From Clostridia bacterium (lineage in GTDB: Bacteria > Bacillota > Clostridia > Lachnospirales > Bianqueaceae), in NCBI GenBank assembly GCA_900764045.1, contig CAAFMN010000035.1:31417-95416 (forward strand): a stretch of DNA of 64,000 nucleotides. The letters run 5' to 3'. The translations under genes and the position numbers were made by a program. The notes under the pieces are model-generated. The model saw nothing but the letters and a program-made list of their open reading frames with translations. It had not been told where the DNA came from and searched no databases. This document shows, one piece after another, positions 30,565 to 39,717 of this stretch (the stretch's first letter is position 1; each line of letters begins with the position of its first letter).

Positions 30565-31443
30565 TCAGCGTCCGATTTTGATTCCTGTCAGATACTCGTA
30601 ATACTTGGCAATCGCGCTGTGGTCGTTTCCGCCGCAGTCATGATTATGCAGCCACTGCAGAACCTCCTGTACAGACGCCGTCATCGGAACTGGTGCGCCT
30701 ACGCTGTGTGCGCAGTCCAGCGCATTATTCAGATCCTTAATGTGCAGATCAATCTTGAATCCTGGCTTATCGTTGCCGGCAATCATCATCGGTGCCTTCG
30801 CATTCATTACAGTGGATCCGGCCAGGCCGCCCTTGATCGCGTCAAATACCAGGTTGGGATCCACTCCCGCCTTCTGCGCCAGCGTCAGTGCCTCAGCCAG
30901 AGCGCGGATATTGCAGGCCACGATGATCTGGTTCGCCAACTTGGTGGTATTGCCTGCGCCCACATCGCCGCAGCGTACCACAGAAGCGCCCATCGTCTCC
31001 AGCAGCGGCTTGTAGGCATCAAATACTTCCTGCTTACCGCCTACCATAAAGCTCAGCGTTCCGTCGATCGCCTTGGGCTCACCGCCGGATACCGGAGCGT
31101 CCAGCATCTCGACGCCTTTTTTCTCCAGCTCTGCCGCAATCTCCTTGCTCGCTACCGGATTGATCGAGCTCATATCGATGAATACAGAGCCCGCCTTCAT
31201 ATGCGCCGCTACGCCGTCCTCTCCCAGCATTACTTCTTTTACCTGAGGAGAATTGGGCAGCATTGTCAGCACAACGTCACAGCTCTCACCGATCTGCGCG
31301 TTGGTCGCCTTCTTGGCTCCGCACGCCACCAATTCGTCAGCTGCCTTGTTCACACAGCTGACTGTCAGATCATATCCTGCCTTCAGGATATTTTTTGCCA
31401 TGGGCTTACCCATAATTCCAAGACCGATCATTCCTACCTTCAT
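30565..31443 (-). CDS. garR: 2-hydroxy-3-oxopropionate (tartronate semialdehyde) reductase
   Basis: This beta-hydroxyacid dehydrogenase, 292 residues, reduces tartronate semialdehyde to D-glycerate with NAD(P)H. The Rossmann motif GLGIMG is at 7-12, FIDMSS near 88-93, the substrate loop DAPVSGGEPKA at 116-126, and the catalytic Lys168 is in GNTTKLANQ. The ATG at 31443 follows a GGAGG site; the frame open to 31524 runs into garD and is rejected. Upstream garD and the downstream aldolase make the pathway context clear. Glycerate kinase is not in the window. Confidence 0.92.
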   Translation of the reverse strand: MKVGMIGLGIMGKPMAKNILKAGYDLTVSCVNKAADELVACGAKKATNAQIGESCDVVLTMLPNSPQVKEVMLGEDGVAAHMKAGSVFIDMSSINPVASKEIAAELEKKGVEMLDAPVSGGEPKAIDGTLSFMVGGKQEVFDAYKPLLETMGASVVRCGDVGAGNTTKLANQIIVACNIRALAEALTLAQKAGVDPNLVFDAIKGGLAGSTVMNAKAPMMIAGNDKPGFKIDLHIKDLNNALDCAHSVGAPVPMTASVQEVLQWLHNHDCGGNDHSAIAKYYEYLTGIKIGR

Positions 31444-31493
31444 CTTCTTATACCTCCGTATATATAATATTTTATTCAAAAACCGCTGCCGTA

Positions 31494-33014
31494 TCAGGTA
31501 ATCGGCGCGGGGTTGAAAAAGCACAGATCATTGTGGAAACCATACTGGTCGCTGTACGGCTCCTTGATGCCGCTTGCCACGTCCAGGATCAAGTTGAACA
31601 GCTCGGTTCCAACCTCATTGATCGTCTTCTCTCCGCTGGCTACCGGCCCAGCGTTCAGGTCGATCATATCAAACCAGTGCTGCTTCATCTCATTACGGCT
31701 GCACACCTTGATGACCGGCGCCGCCGCAAGCCCATACGGTGTTCCTCGTCCTGTCATAAAGACCTGCAGTCCGATGCCGCTTGCCAGCTGACATGGTCCG
31801 CATACGATATCGCTCGCCGGAGTTGCGGCATAGATCAAACCATGCCGCGTCGGCTTCTCCGCCGGGGACAGCACCTCTTCAATCGGCGCGGATCCGGACT
31901 TCGCGATGGATCCCATCGCTTTTTCTACGATGTTGGACAGACCGCCCTTCTTATTGCCCGGCGTCGGATTGGCATCCCGGCCGACACCGCCCGCCGCCAA
32001 ATATTCGTCGTACCAACGCATCTCAGCCGCCAGCTTATCGCGCGTCGCCGCGTCCCGGCATCTGGCCGCCAGCATATGAACGCCGTCACGAACCTCCGTT
32101 ACCTCACTAAACAGCACCGTCGCTCCGCCCTTGACCAGCATATCCGACGCATAGCCCGCGCTGGGATTGGCCGTAATACCGCTGAAAGCATCGCTGCCTC
32201 CGCACTGCATACCGATCAGAAGATCGCTTAACGGCAGCTCTTCTCTCACTCTGCGGTTCAGCCTCTGAAGCTTGCGGTCCGCCATCTCCATCAGCGCTTC
32301 CATCATAGCGTCATGGCCCGCATAGTCCTGCAGCGTCAGACAATTGTCCGCGTTGATATCCTCCGGCGGCAGCACCCTGTCATAGCTCAGCTTTTCACAG
32401 CCCAGGCCCACCACCATCAGCTCTCCGCCGAAATTCGGATGCCGCATCATATTGGCAATCGCGCGGATCGGCACCTTTGCCTCCGGCGCGTTGATCGCAA
32501 CACCGCAGCCATAGGCATGATTGATCGCGACTACGCCGTCCACATTGGGATACTTCGGCAGAAGCTCTGCCTTAATCCGCTCTACCGCACGATTTACTAC
32601 TCCCGCGGCACATTGTACTGTGGTTACAATTCCAAGAAGATTTCTCGTTCCGGCCGGTCCCGACGCGTTGCGGTATCCCAGCCAGGTACGCCGCGGCGGA
32701 TCCGGCAGCTGCACATAATCCTTGATATTGGTTCCATAGGGCATATTGTCGAGATCCGGACTCTCCGGCAGATACAACATATGCTCGTTGATCCATCCGC
32801 CTGCCGGTATCGGGTTAATCGCCGTACCCAAAACCACACCGTACCGGATGATCTCCTCTCCTGCCGCCAAATCCTTCAGCGCGATCTTATGCGCCTGCGG
32901 AATATCCTGCTGGGTAACAACCCCGGGCAGAATCTCCGTCCCCGCCGGAAGATCATGTACAGCAATCGCTACATTATCTTCCTCTCGAACCTTGATAAAA
33001 AGCGGTGCACTCAT
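31494..33014 (-). CDS. garD: Galactarate dehydratase
   Basis: GarD removes water from galactarate to give 5-keto-4-deoxy-D-glucarate. The 506-residue product matches the whole GarD/UxaA fold: an N-terminal SAF-like domain (NVAIAVHDLPAGTEI), GYRNASGPAGTRNLLGI, the metal-site region AINHAYGCGVAIN and MQCGGSDAFSG. The C-terminal FNPAPIT is close to the GarD ending rather than that of altronate dehydratase, which supports galactarate as substrate. The start follows GGGAG. It lies 21 bp after the GH28 gene and 50 bp before garR. Confidence 0.9.
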   Translation of the reverse strand: MSAPLFIKVREEDNVAIAVHDLPAGTEILPGVVTQQDIPQAHKIALKDLAAGEEIIRYGVVLGTAINPIPAGGWINEHMLYLPESPDLDNMPYGTNIKDYVQLPDPPRRTWLGYRNASGPAGTRNLLGIVTTVQCAAGVVNRAVERIKAELLPKYPNVDGVVAINHAYGCGVAINAPEAKVPIRAIANMMRHPNFGGELMVVGLGCEKLSYDRVLPPEDINADNCLTLQDYAGHDAMMEALMEMADRKLQRLNRRVREELPLSDLLIGMQCGGSDAFSGITANPSAGYASDMLVKGGATVLFSEVTEVRDGVHMLAARCRDAATRDKLAAEMRWYDEYLAAGGVGRDANPTPGNKKGGLSNIVEKAMGSIAKSGSAPIEEVLSPAEKPTRHGLIYAATPASDIVCGPCQLASGIGLQVFMTGRGTPYGLAAAPVIKVCSRNEMKQHWFDMIDLNAGPVASGEKTINEVGTELFNLILDVASGIKEPYSDQYGFHNDLCFFNPAPIT

Positions 33015-33035
33015 GGTAAAACTCCCTTCTGTTTT

Positions 33036-35066
33036 TTATAGTCCGGCAAAGTCCGCCACCCGGTCCAGAACTCTGGCAGCCTCAGCGGCATCTACTTCCC
33101 GCGTCGGATAGAACCTGCCGTTTTCCAGTTCCATAAAGCCAAAATATAACGCCCTTGCCACATTGGTTCCGTAATTATAACCTACCTGATCCACATCTTC
33201 ACATACCGGCATCGTACTGGACGCATTCCGATAATTCACACCGCAGCACTGCATGGCGACCGTGGCCATCTCCTGACGGCTGACCCGCTTGTCCGGATGG
33301 AAGCGTCCCTCTGCGTCCAATGGTAAAAATCCATTGGAGACAGCAAGTACCGCCGCCTCGTCCTGCGTATCACACGGGATCTTATCTCGGCGCGACGGGT
33401 CAGCCAGGGGTGCCGTCATTTCCGCGAGCTCTGCCCGTGCAATCTTCTTCTCCGGCTCCCGCGGAACCTCCAGCAAAATTCCCCGACAGAGCATCCGATC
33501 CGCCCAGGTTCTCGCTCCGGTAAGGACCCGGTAGCTCTGGCTATACTCCAGGTTTCCTGCCGCGTCCTCCGCCAGCAGTCTTACCCAGCAGGCTCTCTGC
33601 GGCACCTCCATGAACTCGCCCTCTCCGGCACCGCTCCACACATTGCCATCTGCGGATACTTCCCAGCGATAGCAGAGCTGACCGTCTCCGCCAAGATACT
33701 GCGCGCTCGCCTGTACTCTTTCTCCCGGCCGCGGAACGCCCAGAATCTGGACATATCCAGGCCGCGGAAAGATTTTGCCGTTAATCTCCACATTTTCCAC
33801 CACGGCATCCTTCCAATTCATGCTGCGCATTTCCTGCGCCGCACCGTCGATCCGGATATTTCTGAGTACCAGTCCCGTAATCGGCACCTCTGGAAACGCC
33901 TCCAGAAAAATCCCGTAATCCCCGCCGTGCGCTGTGATATTCTCTATGGTGATATCACGGAATACCGGGAGCATATCCCCATTGCGCCCATCCTCATAGA
34001 GCATCGTTCCATGAACCGCCGCGCCATGCACACAATCCATCACACTATCGCACAGCATCACCTGCTCCACCGTTCCACCGCGTTTCGCATTTGTCTTTAA
34101 GCGCAGCGCATATGTCAGATTCGGACTGGCAAAACGGTTCTCCCTTGCCAGTACCCGCCGGATGCCGCCACTCATCTCGCTCCCAAGTGCGATTCCGCCG
34201 TGTCCGTCCGCAAAATCGTTTTCCTCTATCAATATGTTCTGACAGGGAATATTCGCTTCTCTGCCGTCCCGGTCCCTTCCGGACTTCAGGCTGATGCAGT
34301 CGTCTCCCGTGTCAAAACGGCAGCCATGAATCCATACGCCATCACAGCTCTCCGGATCGCAGCCGTCATTGTTATAGCCATGACTGGAAACCGTAACCGA
34401 ATCGATCTCCACGCTGCTGCACAAAACCGGATTCAGCTGCCACATGGGGCTGTGGCGCAATGTGATTCCCTGTATTTTCACCCGATGACACCGAACAAAC
34501 TGCACGAAATTCGGCCTCAGATAATGCCCTGCTCCGAACCGCCGCTCCGCGACCGGTACGCCCTCCAGGTTCATCCGGCGTAGTTCCATCCGGTCCTTCA
34601 GCTGATAATCCACAGCATCTCCCGACCATGATTTTTCCACCTGATGATGCCAATTCCACCAATGCTCCGAATCCGCGCCGCCGTCCATCGTTCCTGGTCC
34701 GGTTACCGCGATATCCTTCGCGTCACAGGCATAGAGAAGGGCACTGTAATTATAACAGGGTGTTCCTTCCCAATGAGAAAATACCACCGGATAGTTTTTT
34801 TCTATATCCTCCGGTACAAACCGCAGCAGCGTCCCGGCTTCCGCCAGATGCAGACAGACTCCGTCCTTAAGCTGCAAAGCTCCCGTAGGATAGACACCTG
34901 CCTTCAGGCTCAGCCGCCCGCCGCCCTGTCTTGCCAGTGTGTCGATCGCGTTCTGCAGCCTTGCCGTCTGCAGCCCCTCTTCCGGCTCCAGACAGATCTC
35001 CCGTTCCGGAATCCTTGGAGCCTCAATCCGGCTCAGAATCTCGCTTCGAAGCTTCTTCTGCTCCAT
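33036..35066 (-). CDS. GH28 polygalacturonase-like protein with C-terminal SLH-like modules, no signal peptide
   Basis: This 676-residue pectin-degrading enzyme has a right-handed beta-helix. GH28 motifs are NND (232-234), GDD (254-256), GHGG (288-291) and RLKTN near 322. After about 440 come an Ig-like segment and three degenerate SLH modules (for example EGRFHPDKRVSRQEMA and NGRFYPTREVDAAEAA). The N-terminus MEQKKLRSEILSRIE is hydrophilic with no signal peptide. The operon promoter lies only 36 bp upstream, so no longer start is possible. It may act on imported oligogalacturonides in the cytoplasm. It heads the operon, divergent from the LysR gene. Confidence 0.88.
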   Translation of the reverse strand: MEQKKLRSEILSRIEAPRIPEREICLEPEEGLQTARLQNAIDTLARQGGGRLSLKAGVYPTGALQLKDGVCLHLAEAGTLLRFVPEDIEKNYPVVFSHWEGTPCYNYSALLYACDAKDIAVTGPGTMDGGADSEHWWNWHHQVEKSWSGDAVDYQLKDRMELRRMNLEGVPVAERRFGAGHYLRPNFVQFVRCHRVKIQGITLRHSPMWQLNPVLCSSVEIDSVTVSSHGYNNDGCDPESCDGVWIHGCRFDTGDDCISLKSGRDRDGREANIPCQNILIEENDFADGHGGIALGSEMSGGIRRVLARENRFASPNLTYALRLKTNAKRGGTVEQVMLCDSVMDCVHGAAVHGTMLYEDGRNGDMLPVFRDITIENITAHGGDYGIFLEAFPEVPITGLVLRNIRIDGAAQEMRSMNWKDAVVENVEINGKIFPRPGYVQILGVPRPGERVQASAQYLGGDGQLCYRWEVSADGNVWSGAGEGEFMEVPQRACWVRLLAEDAAGNLEYSQSYRVLTGARTWADRMLCRGILLEVPREPEKKIARAELAEMTAPLADPSRRDKIPCDTQDEAAVLAVSNGFLPLDAEGRFHPDKRVSRQEMATVAMQCCGVNYRNASSTMPVCEDVDQVGYNYGTNVARALYFGFMELENGRFYPTREVDAAEAARVLDRVADFAGL

Positions 35067-35101
35067 ACGCTTCCCCCCTTCTCCATCTCATTTCTACATC
35101 C

Positions 35102-35130
35102 ATTATAACAACTTCGCGCAGATCTTACAA
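35102..35130 (-). promoter_or_regulatory. Promoter of the GH28-garD-garR-aldolase operon
   Basis: TTGTAA (35125-35130) and a consensus TATAAT (35102-35107) on the minus strand are 17 bp apart. The divergent LysR promoter begins about 45 bp away, so one regulator could bind between them. Confidence 0.75.
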
Positions 35131-35175
35131 TGCACAACCTGTCATATTCTTTATAACATTTTATTCATACCATTA

Positions 35176-35204
35176 TTGCTCTTTTTCCTCCTTTCTGCTA
35201 TACT
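35176..35204 (+). promoter_or_regulatory. Promoter of the LysR-type regulator gene
   Basis: TTGCTC (35176-35181) and TATACT (35199-35204) are 17 bp apart, 22 bp before the start codon. Confidence 0.68.
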
Positions 35205-35226
35205 GTTTTCTGAAAGGAGCTCTGCC

Positions 35227-36474
35227 ATGAATACTCGCCAATACTACTATTTAATCACGGTTGCGGACTCTTCCAACCTGTCTCAGGCTGCCTCTGCCCT
35301 AGGACTGACCCCATCCGCTCTTAGCAAATTTCTCACAAGTCTGGAATCCCTTATGGGCGGGACGCTGTTTATACGAACCCCCGCTCTTTCCCTGACGCCG
35401 CTGGGTCAAAAAGCACTTGCGGCCGCCAGAAATATCCTGGATGAGCAAAACCGGATGCTTCTCACCATTCGGTCTCTCACCGGCGGGATACAGAAAAAAA
35501 TCCGCCTCGCTACCTCTCCCAACCGCGGCGCTATCATCTACAGCCGGATCTATCAGCCCTTTTCCCGCCGTTATCCGGATACAGCTCTGGAACTGACTGA
35601 GCTCTACTCCCAGGAACAGGCCAAAGCCATTCGGAGATCCCAGATCGATCTGGCGTTGGGCAACGGTGAGTTTTCCACACAAGTCACAGACCTTCCCTTT
35701 GCCAGGGAAGAAGTGCTTGCCGTGCTTCCGCGTTCTCATCCGCTCTCCCGGGAACACGCCGTACGCCTCACCGAGCTGCGTGACACTCCTTTTGTCCTCC
35801 AAAGCGTCGAAAACAGCCTGCGGCATCGCGCTGACACGCTGTTTGCCGAAGCCGGATATCTCCCGGTCGTCGTCTTTGAATCCGGCGATGTCCATCTTCT
35901 GGACGCTATGATGCAGCAAGGCGCCGGCGCCGGGCTTGTAAGCCGTGTCTATGCGGATCCCTGTGAACAGCTGGCCTATCTGTCCCTGATCCCGCCCGCC
36001 TACCAGACACTGCATCTGCGTTATCCGCTGGGCCACACCCTCAGCGAAGCCGAACGCTTTCTCGCTTCTCTGCTGATCCGGGAACGCCTGTCTGATCCTC
36101 GTTACGAGGCGCTGCCTTCTCCGGAGATCGCTTCCCTGCTGGCAGATACCGCGCCGGGCCGTCCCTCTGTCCCGCCGCTCTCCGCATGTACTCCTTCGCC
36201 TTCCGCTTCCGGTTCTGTATATTTCGATACCAGAGTGCTGGAATACCTGATCGGCATTGTTGAGGAAAAGAGTCTGTCCGGCGCCGCACAGCGCTTTTAT
36301 CTGGCCCAGCCTGCCCTGTCCCGGCACCTGAAAAAAGCAGAGACGCAGATCGGCGTTTCTCTCTTTACCCGAGAACATAACCGTCTGCGTCCCACTCCGG
36401 CCGGTACCGTTTTGATCAACAGCGCAAGAAATATAATTAAACAGGAGAGAGAACTCTTCCGTTCCCTCTCCTGA
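35227..36474 (+). CDS. LysR-type transcriptional regulator with helix-turn-helix domains at both ends
   Basis: This 415-residue protein is longer than a normal LysR protein (about 300). Residues 1-60 form the usual winged HTH (FLTSLESLMGGTLFIRTPA), and about 90-285 the LysR effector domain. A Pro/Ser-rich linker (about 290-330) leads to a second complete LysR HTH at 332-415 (GAAQRFYLAQPALSRHLKKA, then GVSLFTREHNRLRPTPAG), after which the protein ends. AAGGAG precedes the ATG. Divergence from the GH28-gar operon implies it controls those genes, probably sensing a hexarate or uronate. The frame is open throughout. Confidence 0.88.
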   Translation: MNTRQYYYLITVADSSNLSQAASALGLTPSALSKFLTSLESLMGGTLFIRTPALSLTPLGQKALAAARNILDEQNRMLLTIRSLTGGIQKKIRLATSPNRGAIIYSRIYQPFSRRYPDTALELTELYSQEQAKAIRRSQIDLALGNGEFSTQVTDLPFAREEVLAVLPRSHPLSREHAVRLTELRDTPFVLQSVENSLRHRADTLFAEAGYLPVVVFESGDVHLLDAMMQQGAGAGLVSRVYADPCEQLAYLSLIPPAYQTLHLRYPLGHTLSEAERFLASLLIRERLSDPRYEALPSPEIASLLADTAPGRPSVPPLSACTPSPSASGSVYFDTRVLEYLIGIVEEKSLSGAAQRFYLAQPALSRHLKKAETQIGVSLFTREHNRLRPTPAGTVLINSARNIIKQERELFRSLS

Positions 36475-36480
36475 TCTGTG

Positions 36481-37203
36481 TCAATGCTTATTTCCGAACA
36501 GAATCTCGTCCAGCTGATACCAGCCCTTATCCCGTCCTGCCAGGGCTTCCGCCGCATGCACTGCGCCTGCGGCAAAGATCCTTCGGCTGGCTGCTCTGTG
36601 GGTGATCTCCAATGTCTCATCCTGCCCAAAGAAATAGACCGTATGCTCGCCCGCAACCGTGCCGCCACGCAGCGCCATCACGCCGATCTCATCCGAGGTT
36701 CTTGCCCCACAGATGCCGTCCCGACCGGAAACGACCTTTTTCGTGTGTTCCGGATCCACTGCCGCAAGCAGCATCTTGGCTGTGCCGCTGGGCGCATCCA
36801 CCTTTTTATTGTGATGCTTCTCCAGGATCTCGATATCAAACCCGGCTCTGATCTCCTTCGGAATCTGCTCCAGAAGGTAGCGGAACACTGCGACGCCCAA
36901 GCTGTAATTGGCACTATAAAGAACCGGCGCATACTCTGCCAGGCTCTTCATCTCCTCCATCTGCTCCGCCTGATACCCGGTTGTGCCGCTGATCAGCGCA
37001 GCGCCGGTACGGCGGATATATTCATTTACATACTGCTGCATCGCGGGATTGGAGAAATCGATTACCACATCTGCCGCCGGAAGTCCGGCCCACTCCTCAA
37101 GGTTGCCGATATCCATACGGCCGACGATCTCATGGCCCCGCTCTGCCGCTACTTCTTCCACCATGCGGCCCATACGGCCGTAGCCGCTTAGTACAATCTT
37201 CAT
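36481..37203 (-). CDS. dapB: 4-hydroxy-tetrahydrodipicolinate reductase
   Basis: DapB carries out the second step of the diaminopimelate/lysine branch, an NAD(P)H reduction. At 240 residues it is compact, as in many Clostridia. The nucleotide-binding start is MKIVLSGYGRMGRMV, and the catalytic loop EKHHNKKVDAPSGTA lies near 128-142. Its ATG overlaps the dapA stop by 4 nt, so the two are translationally coupled. It is convergent with the LysR gene, the stops only about 6 bp apart with no terminator visible. Confidence 0.95.
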   Translation of the reverse strand: MKIVLSGYGRMGRMVEEVAAERGHEIVGRMDIGNLEEWAGLPAADVVIDFSNPAMQQYVNEYIRRTGAALISGTTGYQAEQMEEMKSLAEYAPVLYSANYSLGVAVFRYLLEQIPKEIRAGFDIEILEKHHNKKVDAPSGTAKMLLAAVDPEHTKKVVSGRDGICGARTSDEIGVMALRGGTVAGEHTVYFFGQDETLEITHRAASRRIFAAGAVHAAEALAGRDKGWYQLDEILFGNKH

Positions 37204-38075
37204 AACAATCCTGTCTCCTTCATCACCTTGCGAAGCTGCTCCCGATGCTCCTCTGTCATCGGATACAGAGGAAGACGGAAGGAGCCCGCATTCATCCCCA
37301 TCAGATTGAGTGCTTCCTTAACCGGAATCGGATTGACTTCTGTAAAGAGCGCATTCATAATGGGCAGATACTGAATCTGCATTCTGGCGGCCTCTTCATG
37401 CTTTCCGTCCAGATACAGCTGAACCATCTCATGGCACTGCTTCGGCATGATATTGGCCCAGACCGATATCACGCCCTTCGCTCCGATCGACATCAGCGGA
37501 ATAGTGATATCATCATTGCCGGAAAACATGATAAAGTCATCGTTCAGATACTTGGCGATCTTCATGGCGTAGCTCAGATCTCCGCTGGCTTCCTTGATTC
37601 CTATTACATTCGGGTGCTTACTGAGCCGCCCTACGACTTCCGGCGTAATACTGCAGCTCGTCCGTCCCGGAACATTATACAGAATCACCGGTACGCTCAC
37701 CGCATCGGCCACCGTCGCGAAGTGCCGGTACATTCCCTCCGCATTGGCCTTATTATAATAAGGAGAAATACACAAAAGCGCGTCCACACCCATATCCGCA
37801 TACCGACGGCTCTTCTCCAGCTGTGTCTGCGTACTGTTCGATCCGCTGCCCGCAATCACCTTGACTCGGCCTGCAATCTTATTTACGGCATATTCGCATA
37901 CCGCGTCATCCTCTTCATGAGACATGGTCGAAGACTCGCCCGTCGTCCCAAGAACCAGGATACCATCGGTACCGTTTTTGATCTGAAATTCAATCCATTC
38001 GCCCAACTGGTCAAAATTAACGCTCCCATCCTCATGGAACGGCGTAGCCAGTGCTACAATGGAACCTGACAACAT
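37200..38075 (-). CDS. dapA: 4-hydroxy-tetrahydrodipicolinate synthase
   Basis: DapA condenses pyruvate with aspartate semialdehyde, the first committed step to meso-DAP and lysine. The 291-residue TIM barrel has GTTGES at 43-48, Tyr107 (ISPYYNKA), Tyr133 and Arg138 (LYNVPGR), and the Schiff-base Lys161 (GIKEASGD), so all DapA-specific residues are present. It is coupled to dapB. It has its own promoter; no lysine riboswitch is evident in the short leader. Confidence 0.96.
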   Translation of the reverse strand: MLSGSIVALATPFHEDGSVNFDQLGEWIEFQIKNGTDGILVLGTTGESSTMSHEEDDAVCEYAVNKIAGRVKVIAGSGSNSTQTQLEKSRRYADMGVDALLCISPYYNKANAEGMYRHFATVADAVSVPVILYNVPGRTSCSITPEVVGRLSKHPNVIGIKEASGDLSYAMKIAKYLNDDFIMFSGNDDITIPLMSIGAKGVISVWANIMPKQCHEMVQLYLDGKHEEAARMQIQYLPIMNALFTEVNPIPVKEALNLMGMNAGSFRLPLYPMTEEHREQLRKVMKETGLL

Positions 38076-38141
38076 AACTATAAACCCCTTTCTGATTTCC
38101 CGACTCTGCCGGGCAGGGTTATACCAACCCCATTTATATTA

Positions 38142-38170
38142 ATCATACTACAGCCCCCCGGAAAAATCAA
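38142..38170 (-). promoter_or_regulatory. Promoter of dapA-dapB
   Basis: TTGATT (38165-38170) and TATGAT (38142-38147) on the minus strand are 17 bp apart. Confidence 0.7.
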
Positions 38171-38191
38171 GCGCAGATTTCGGAGATTTCC

Positions 38192-38220
38192 TTGCATCCC
38201 TCGTCCTTTCGTGCTACAAT
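38192..38220 (+). promoter_or_regulatory. Promoter of pncB and the HAD-thioesterase gene
   Basis: TTGCAT (38192-38197) and TACAAT (38215-38220) are 17 bp apart. Confidence 0.7.
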
Positions 38221-38253
38221 AACCTCATTATACACACTAAGGAGGCCCTAGCG

Positions 38254-39717
38254 TTGGATATACACCAGAATCTGACCCTTATGACCGATCTGTACCAGCT
38301 CACCATGATGCAAGGCTATTATAAATACCATAAAACAGCACAGCGTGTCGTGTTTGATCTGTTTTACCGCGAAAACCCGTTTCACGCTGCCTTTGCTATC
38401 GCCGCCGGACTGGAACAGGCCATAGATTATATCCGTCATCTTTCCTTTAGCCGTGAAGACATCGAATATCTTCGTTCTCTGCACCTTTTTGAAGAGGATT
38501 TTCTGCAGTATCTGGAAACCTTCCGATTCACCGGAGATATCGACGCGATTCCTGAGGGCAGCATCATTTTTCCGGGTGAGCCCCTCATTCGGGTCAACGC
38601 CCCGATCATAGAGGCACAGCTCATCGAAACGACGCTTCTGACGCTGATCAACCATCAGAGTCTGATCGCCACCAAAGCGGCCCGTGTCGTCTATGCCGCC
38701 AAGGGTGATGCCGTTATGGAATTTGGCCTGCGCCGTGCTCAGGGGCCGGATGCCGGAACGCTGGGCGCACGCGCCGCTGTCATCGGCGGGTGTGTCGGCA
38801 CCTCGAATGTACTGACCGCAAAGCTCTTTGACGTTGCTCCCAAGGGAACCCATTCCCATAGCTGGGTCATGAGCTTTGACTCGGAACTGGAAGCGTTTCG
38901 CGCGTATGCCGATCTGTTCCCGGATATGTGCATCCTTCTAGTCGATACCTATGATACCCTGCGGTGCGGTGTTCCCAATGCCATCCGAGTCTTTCAGGAG
39001 ATGCGGGACCGCGGAATCCACTCCAAAATGTACGGAATCCGTCTGGACAGCGGAGATCTGGCTTACCTCTCGATTGAGGCCCGCCGCATGCTGGATGACG
39101 CCGGCTTCCCTGATGCCATCATCAGCGCCTCCAGCGATCTGGACGAATATCTGATCCGCGACCTGAAGCTGCAGGGCGCTCAGATCTCCCTCTGGGGCGT
39201 CGGCACCAAGCTGATCACCGCTCAAGACAATCCCTCCTTCGGCGGCGTCTACAAAATGTCTGCCGAGATGAACAAAGAGGGCAAGATGCAGCCCAAAATC
39301 AAGCTCTCCAACAATCCGGGCAAGATCACCAATCCCGGTGTCAAAAAAATCCTGCGCATCTATGACAAGGACTCCGGCTACCTGAAGGCTGACCTGATCG
39401 CGCTGGAAGAAGAACAATATGATGAATCGCAGGACCTCACCATTTTCCACCCGGTGGATACCTGGAAGCGCATGACTTTTCGTGGCGGCACGTACCGCCT
39501 GCGCAGCATGCTTGTTCCCATCTTCCGTGATGGAATCTGTGTCTATACCAGTCCCTCCGTCACCGAATTGAGAGACTACTGCCTGCAGGAGCAAAATACG
39601 CTGTACCGTGAGTCACGCCGCCTTGTCAACGCTCAGACCATCCCCGTTGACCTGTCGCAGCCGCTCTGGGACATGAAACAAGCTATGATGCATCAATATG
39701 GAAAGGCAGGATTATGA
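38254..39717 (+). CDS. pncB: Nicotinate phosphoribosyltransferase
   Basis: PncB makes nicotinate mononucleotide from nicotinate and PRPP for NAD salvage. The 487-residue product is of the long Firmicute type. It has the N-terminal LMTDLYQLTMMQGY, the EFGLRRAQGPDA loop, GGCVGTSNV, GTHSHSWVMSF with the catalytic histidine region, and RLDSGDLAYLS with GVGTKL for phosphate binding. The start is a TTG codon at 38254 with AAGGAGG about 8 nt upstream. Its TGA overlaps the ATG of the next gene by 4 nt. Confidence 0.95.
   Translation: MDIHQNLTLMTDLYQLTMMQGYYKYHKTAQRVVFDLFYRENPFHAAFAIAAGLEQAIDYIRHLSFSREDIEYLRSLHLFEEDFLQYLETFRFTGDIDAIPEGSIIFPGEPLIRVNAPIIEAQLIETTLLTLINHQSLIATKAARVVYAAKGDAVMEFGLRRAQGPDAGTLGARAAVIGGCVGTSNVLTAKLFDVAPKGTHSHSWVMSFDSELEAFRAYADLFPDMCILLVDTYDTLRCGVPNAIRVFQEMRDRGIHSKMYGIRLDSGDLAYLSIEARRMLDDAGFPDAIISASSDLDEYLIRDLKLQGAQISLWGVGTKLITAQDNPSFGGVYKMSAEMNKEGKMQPKIKLSNNPGKITNPGVKKILRIYDKDSGYLKADLIALEEEQYDESQDLTIFHPVDTWKRMTFRGGTYRLRSMLVPIFRDGICVYTSPSVTELRDYCLQEQNTLYRESRRLVNAQTIPVDLSQPLWDMKQAMMHQYGKAGL

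Noticed and set aside
31494..33014. Altronate dehydratase (uxaA)
   Set aside because: The C-terminal FNPAPIT ending, length and the garR neighbour match galactarate dehydratase better, and no uxaB or uxaC is present.
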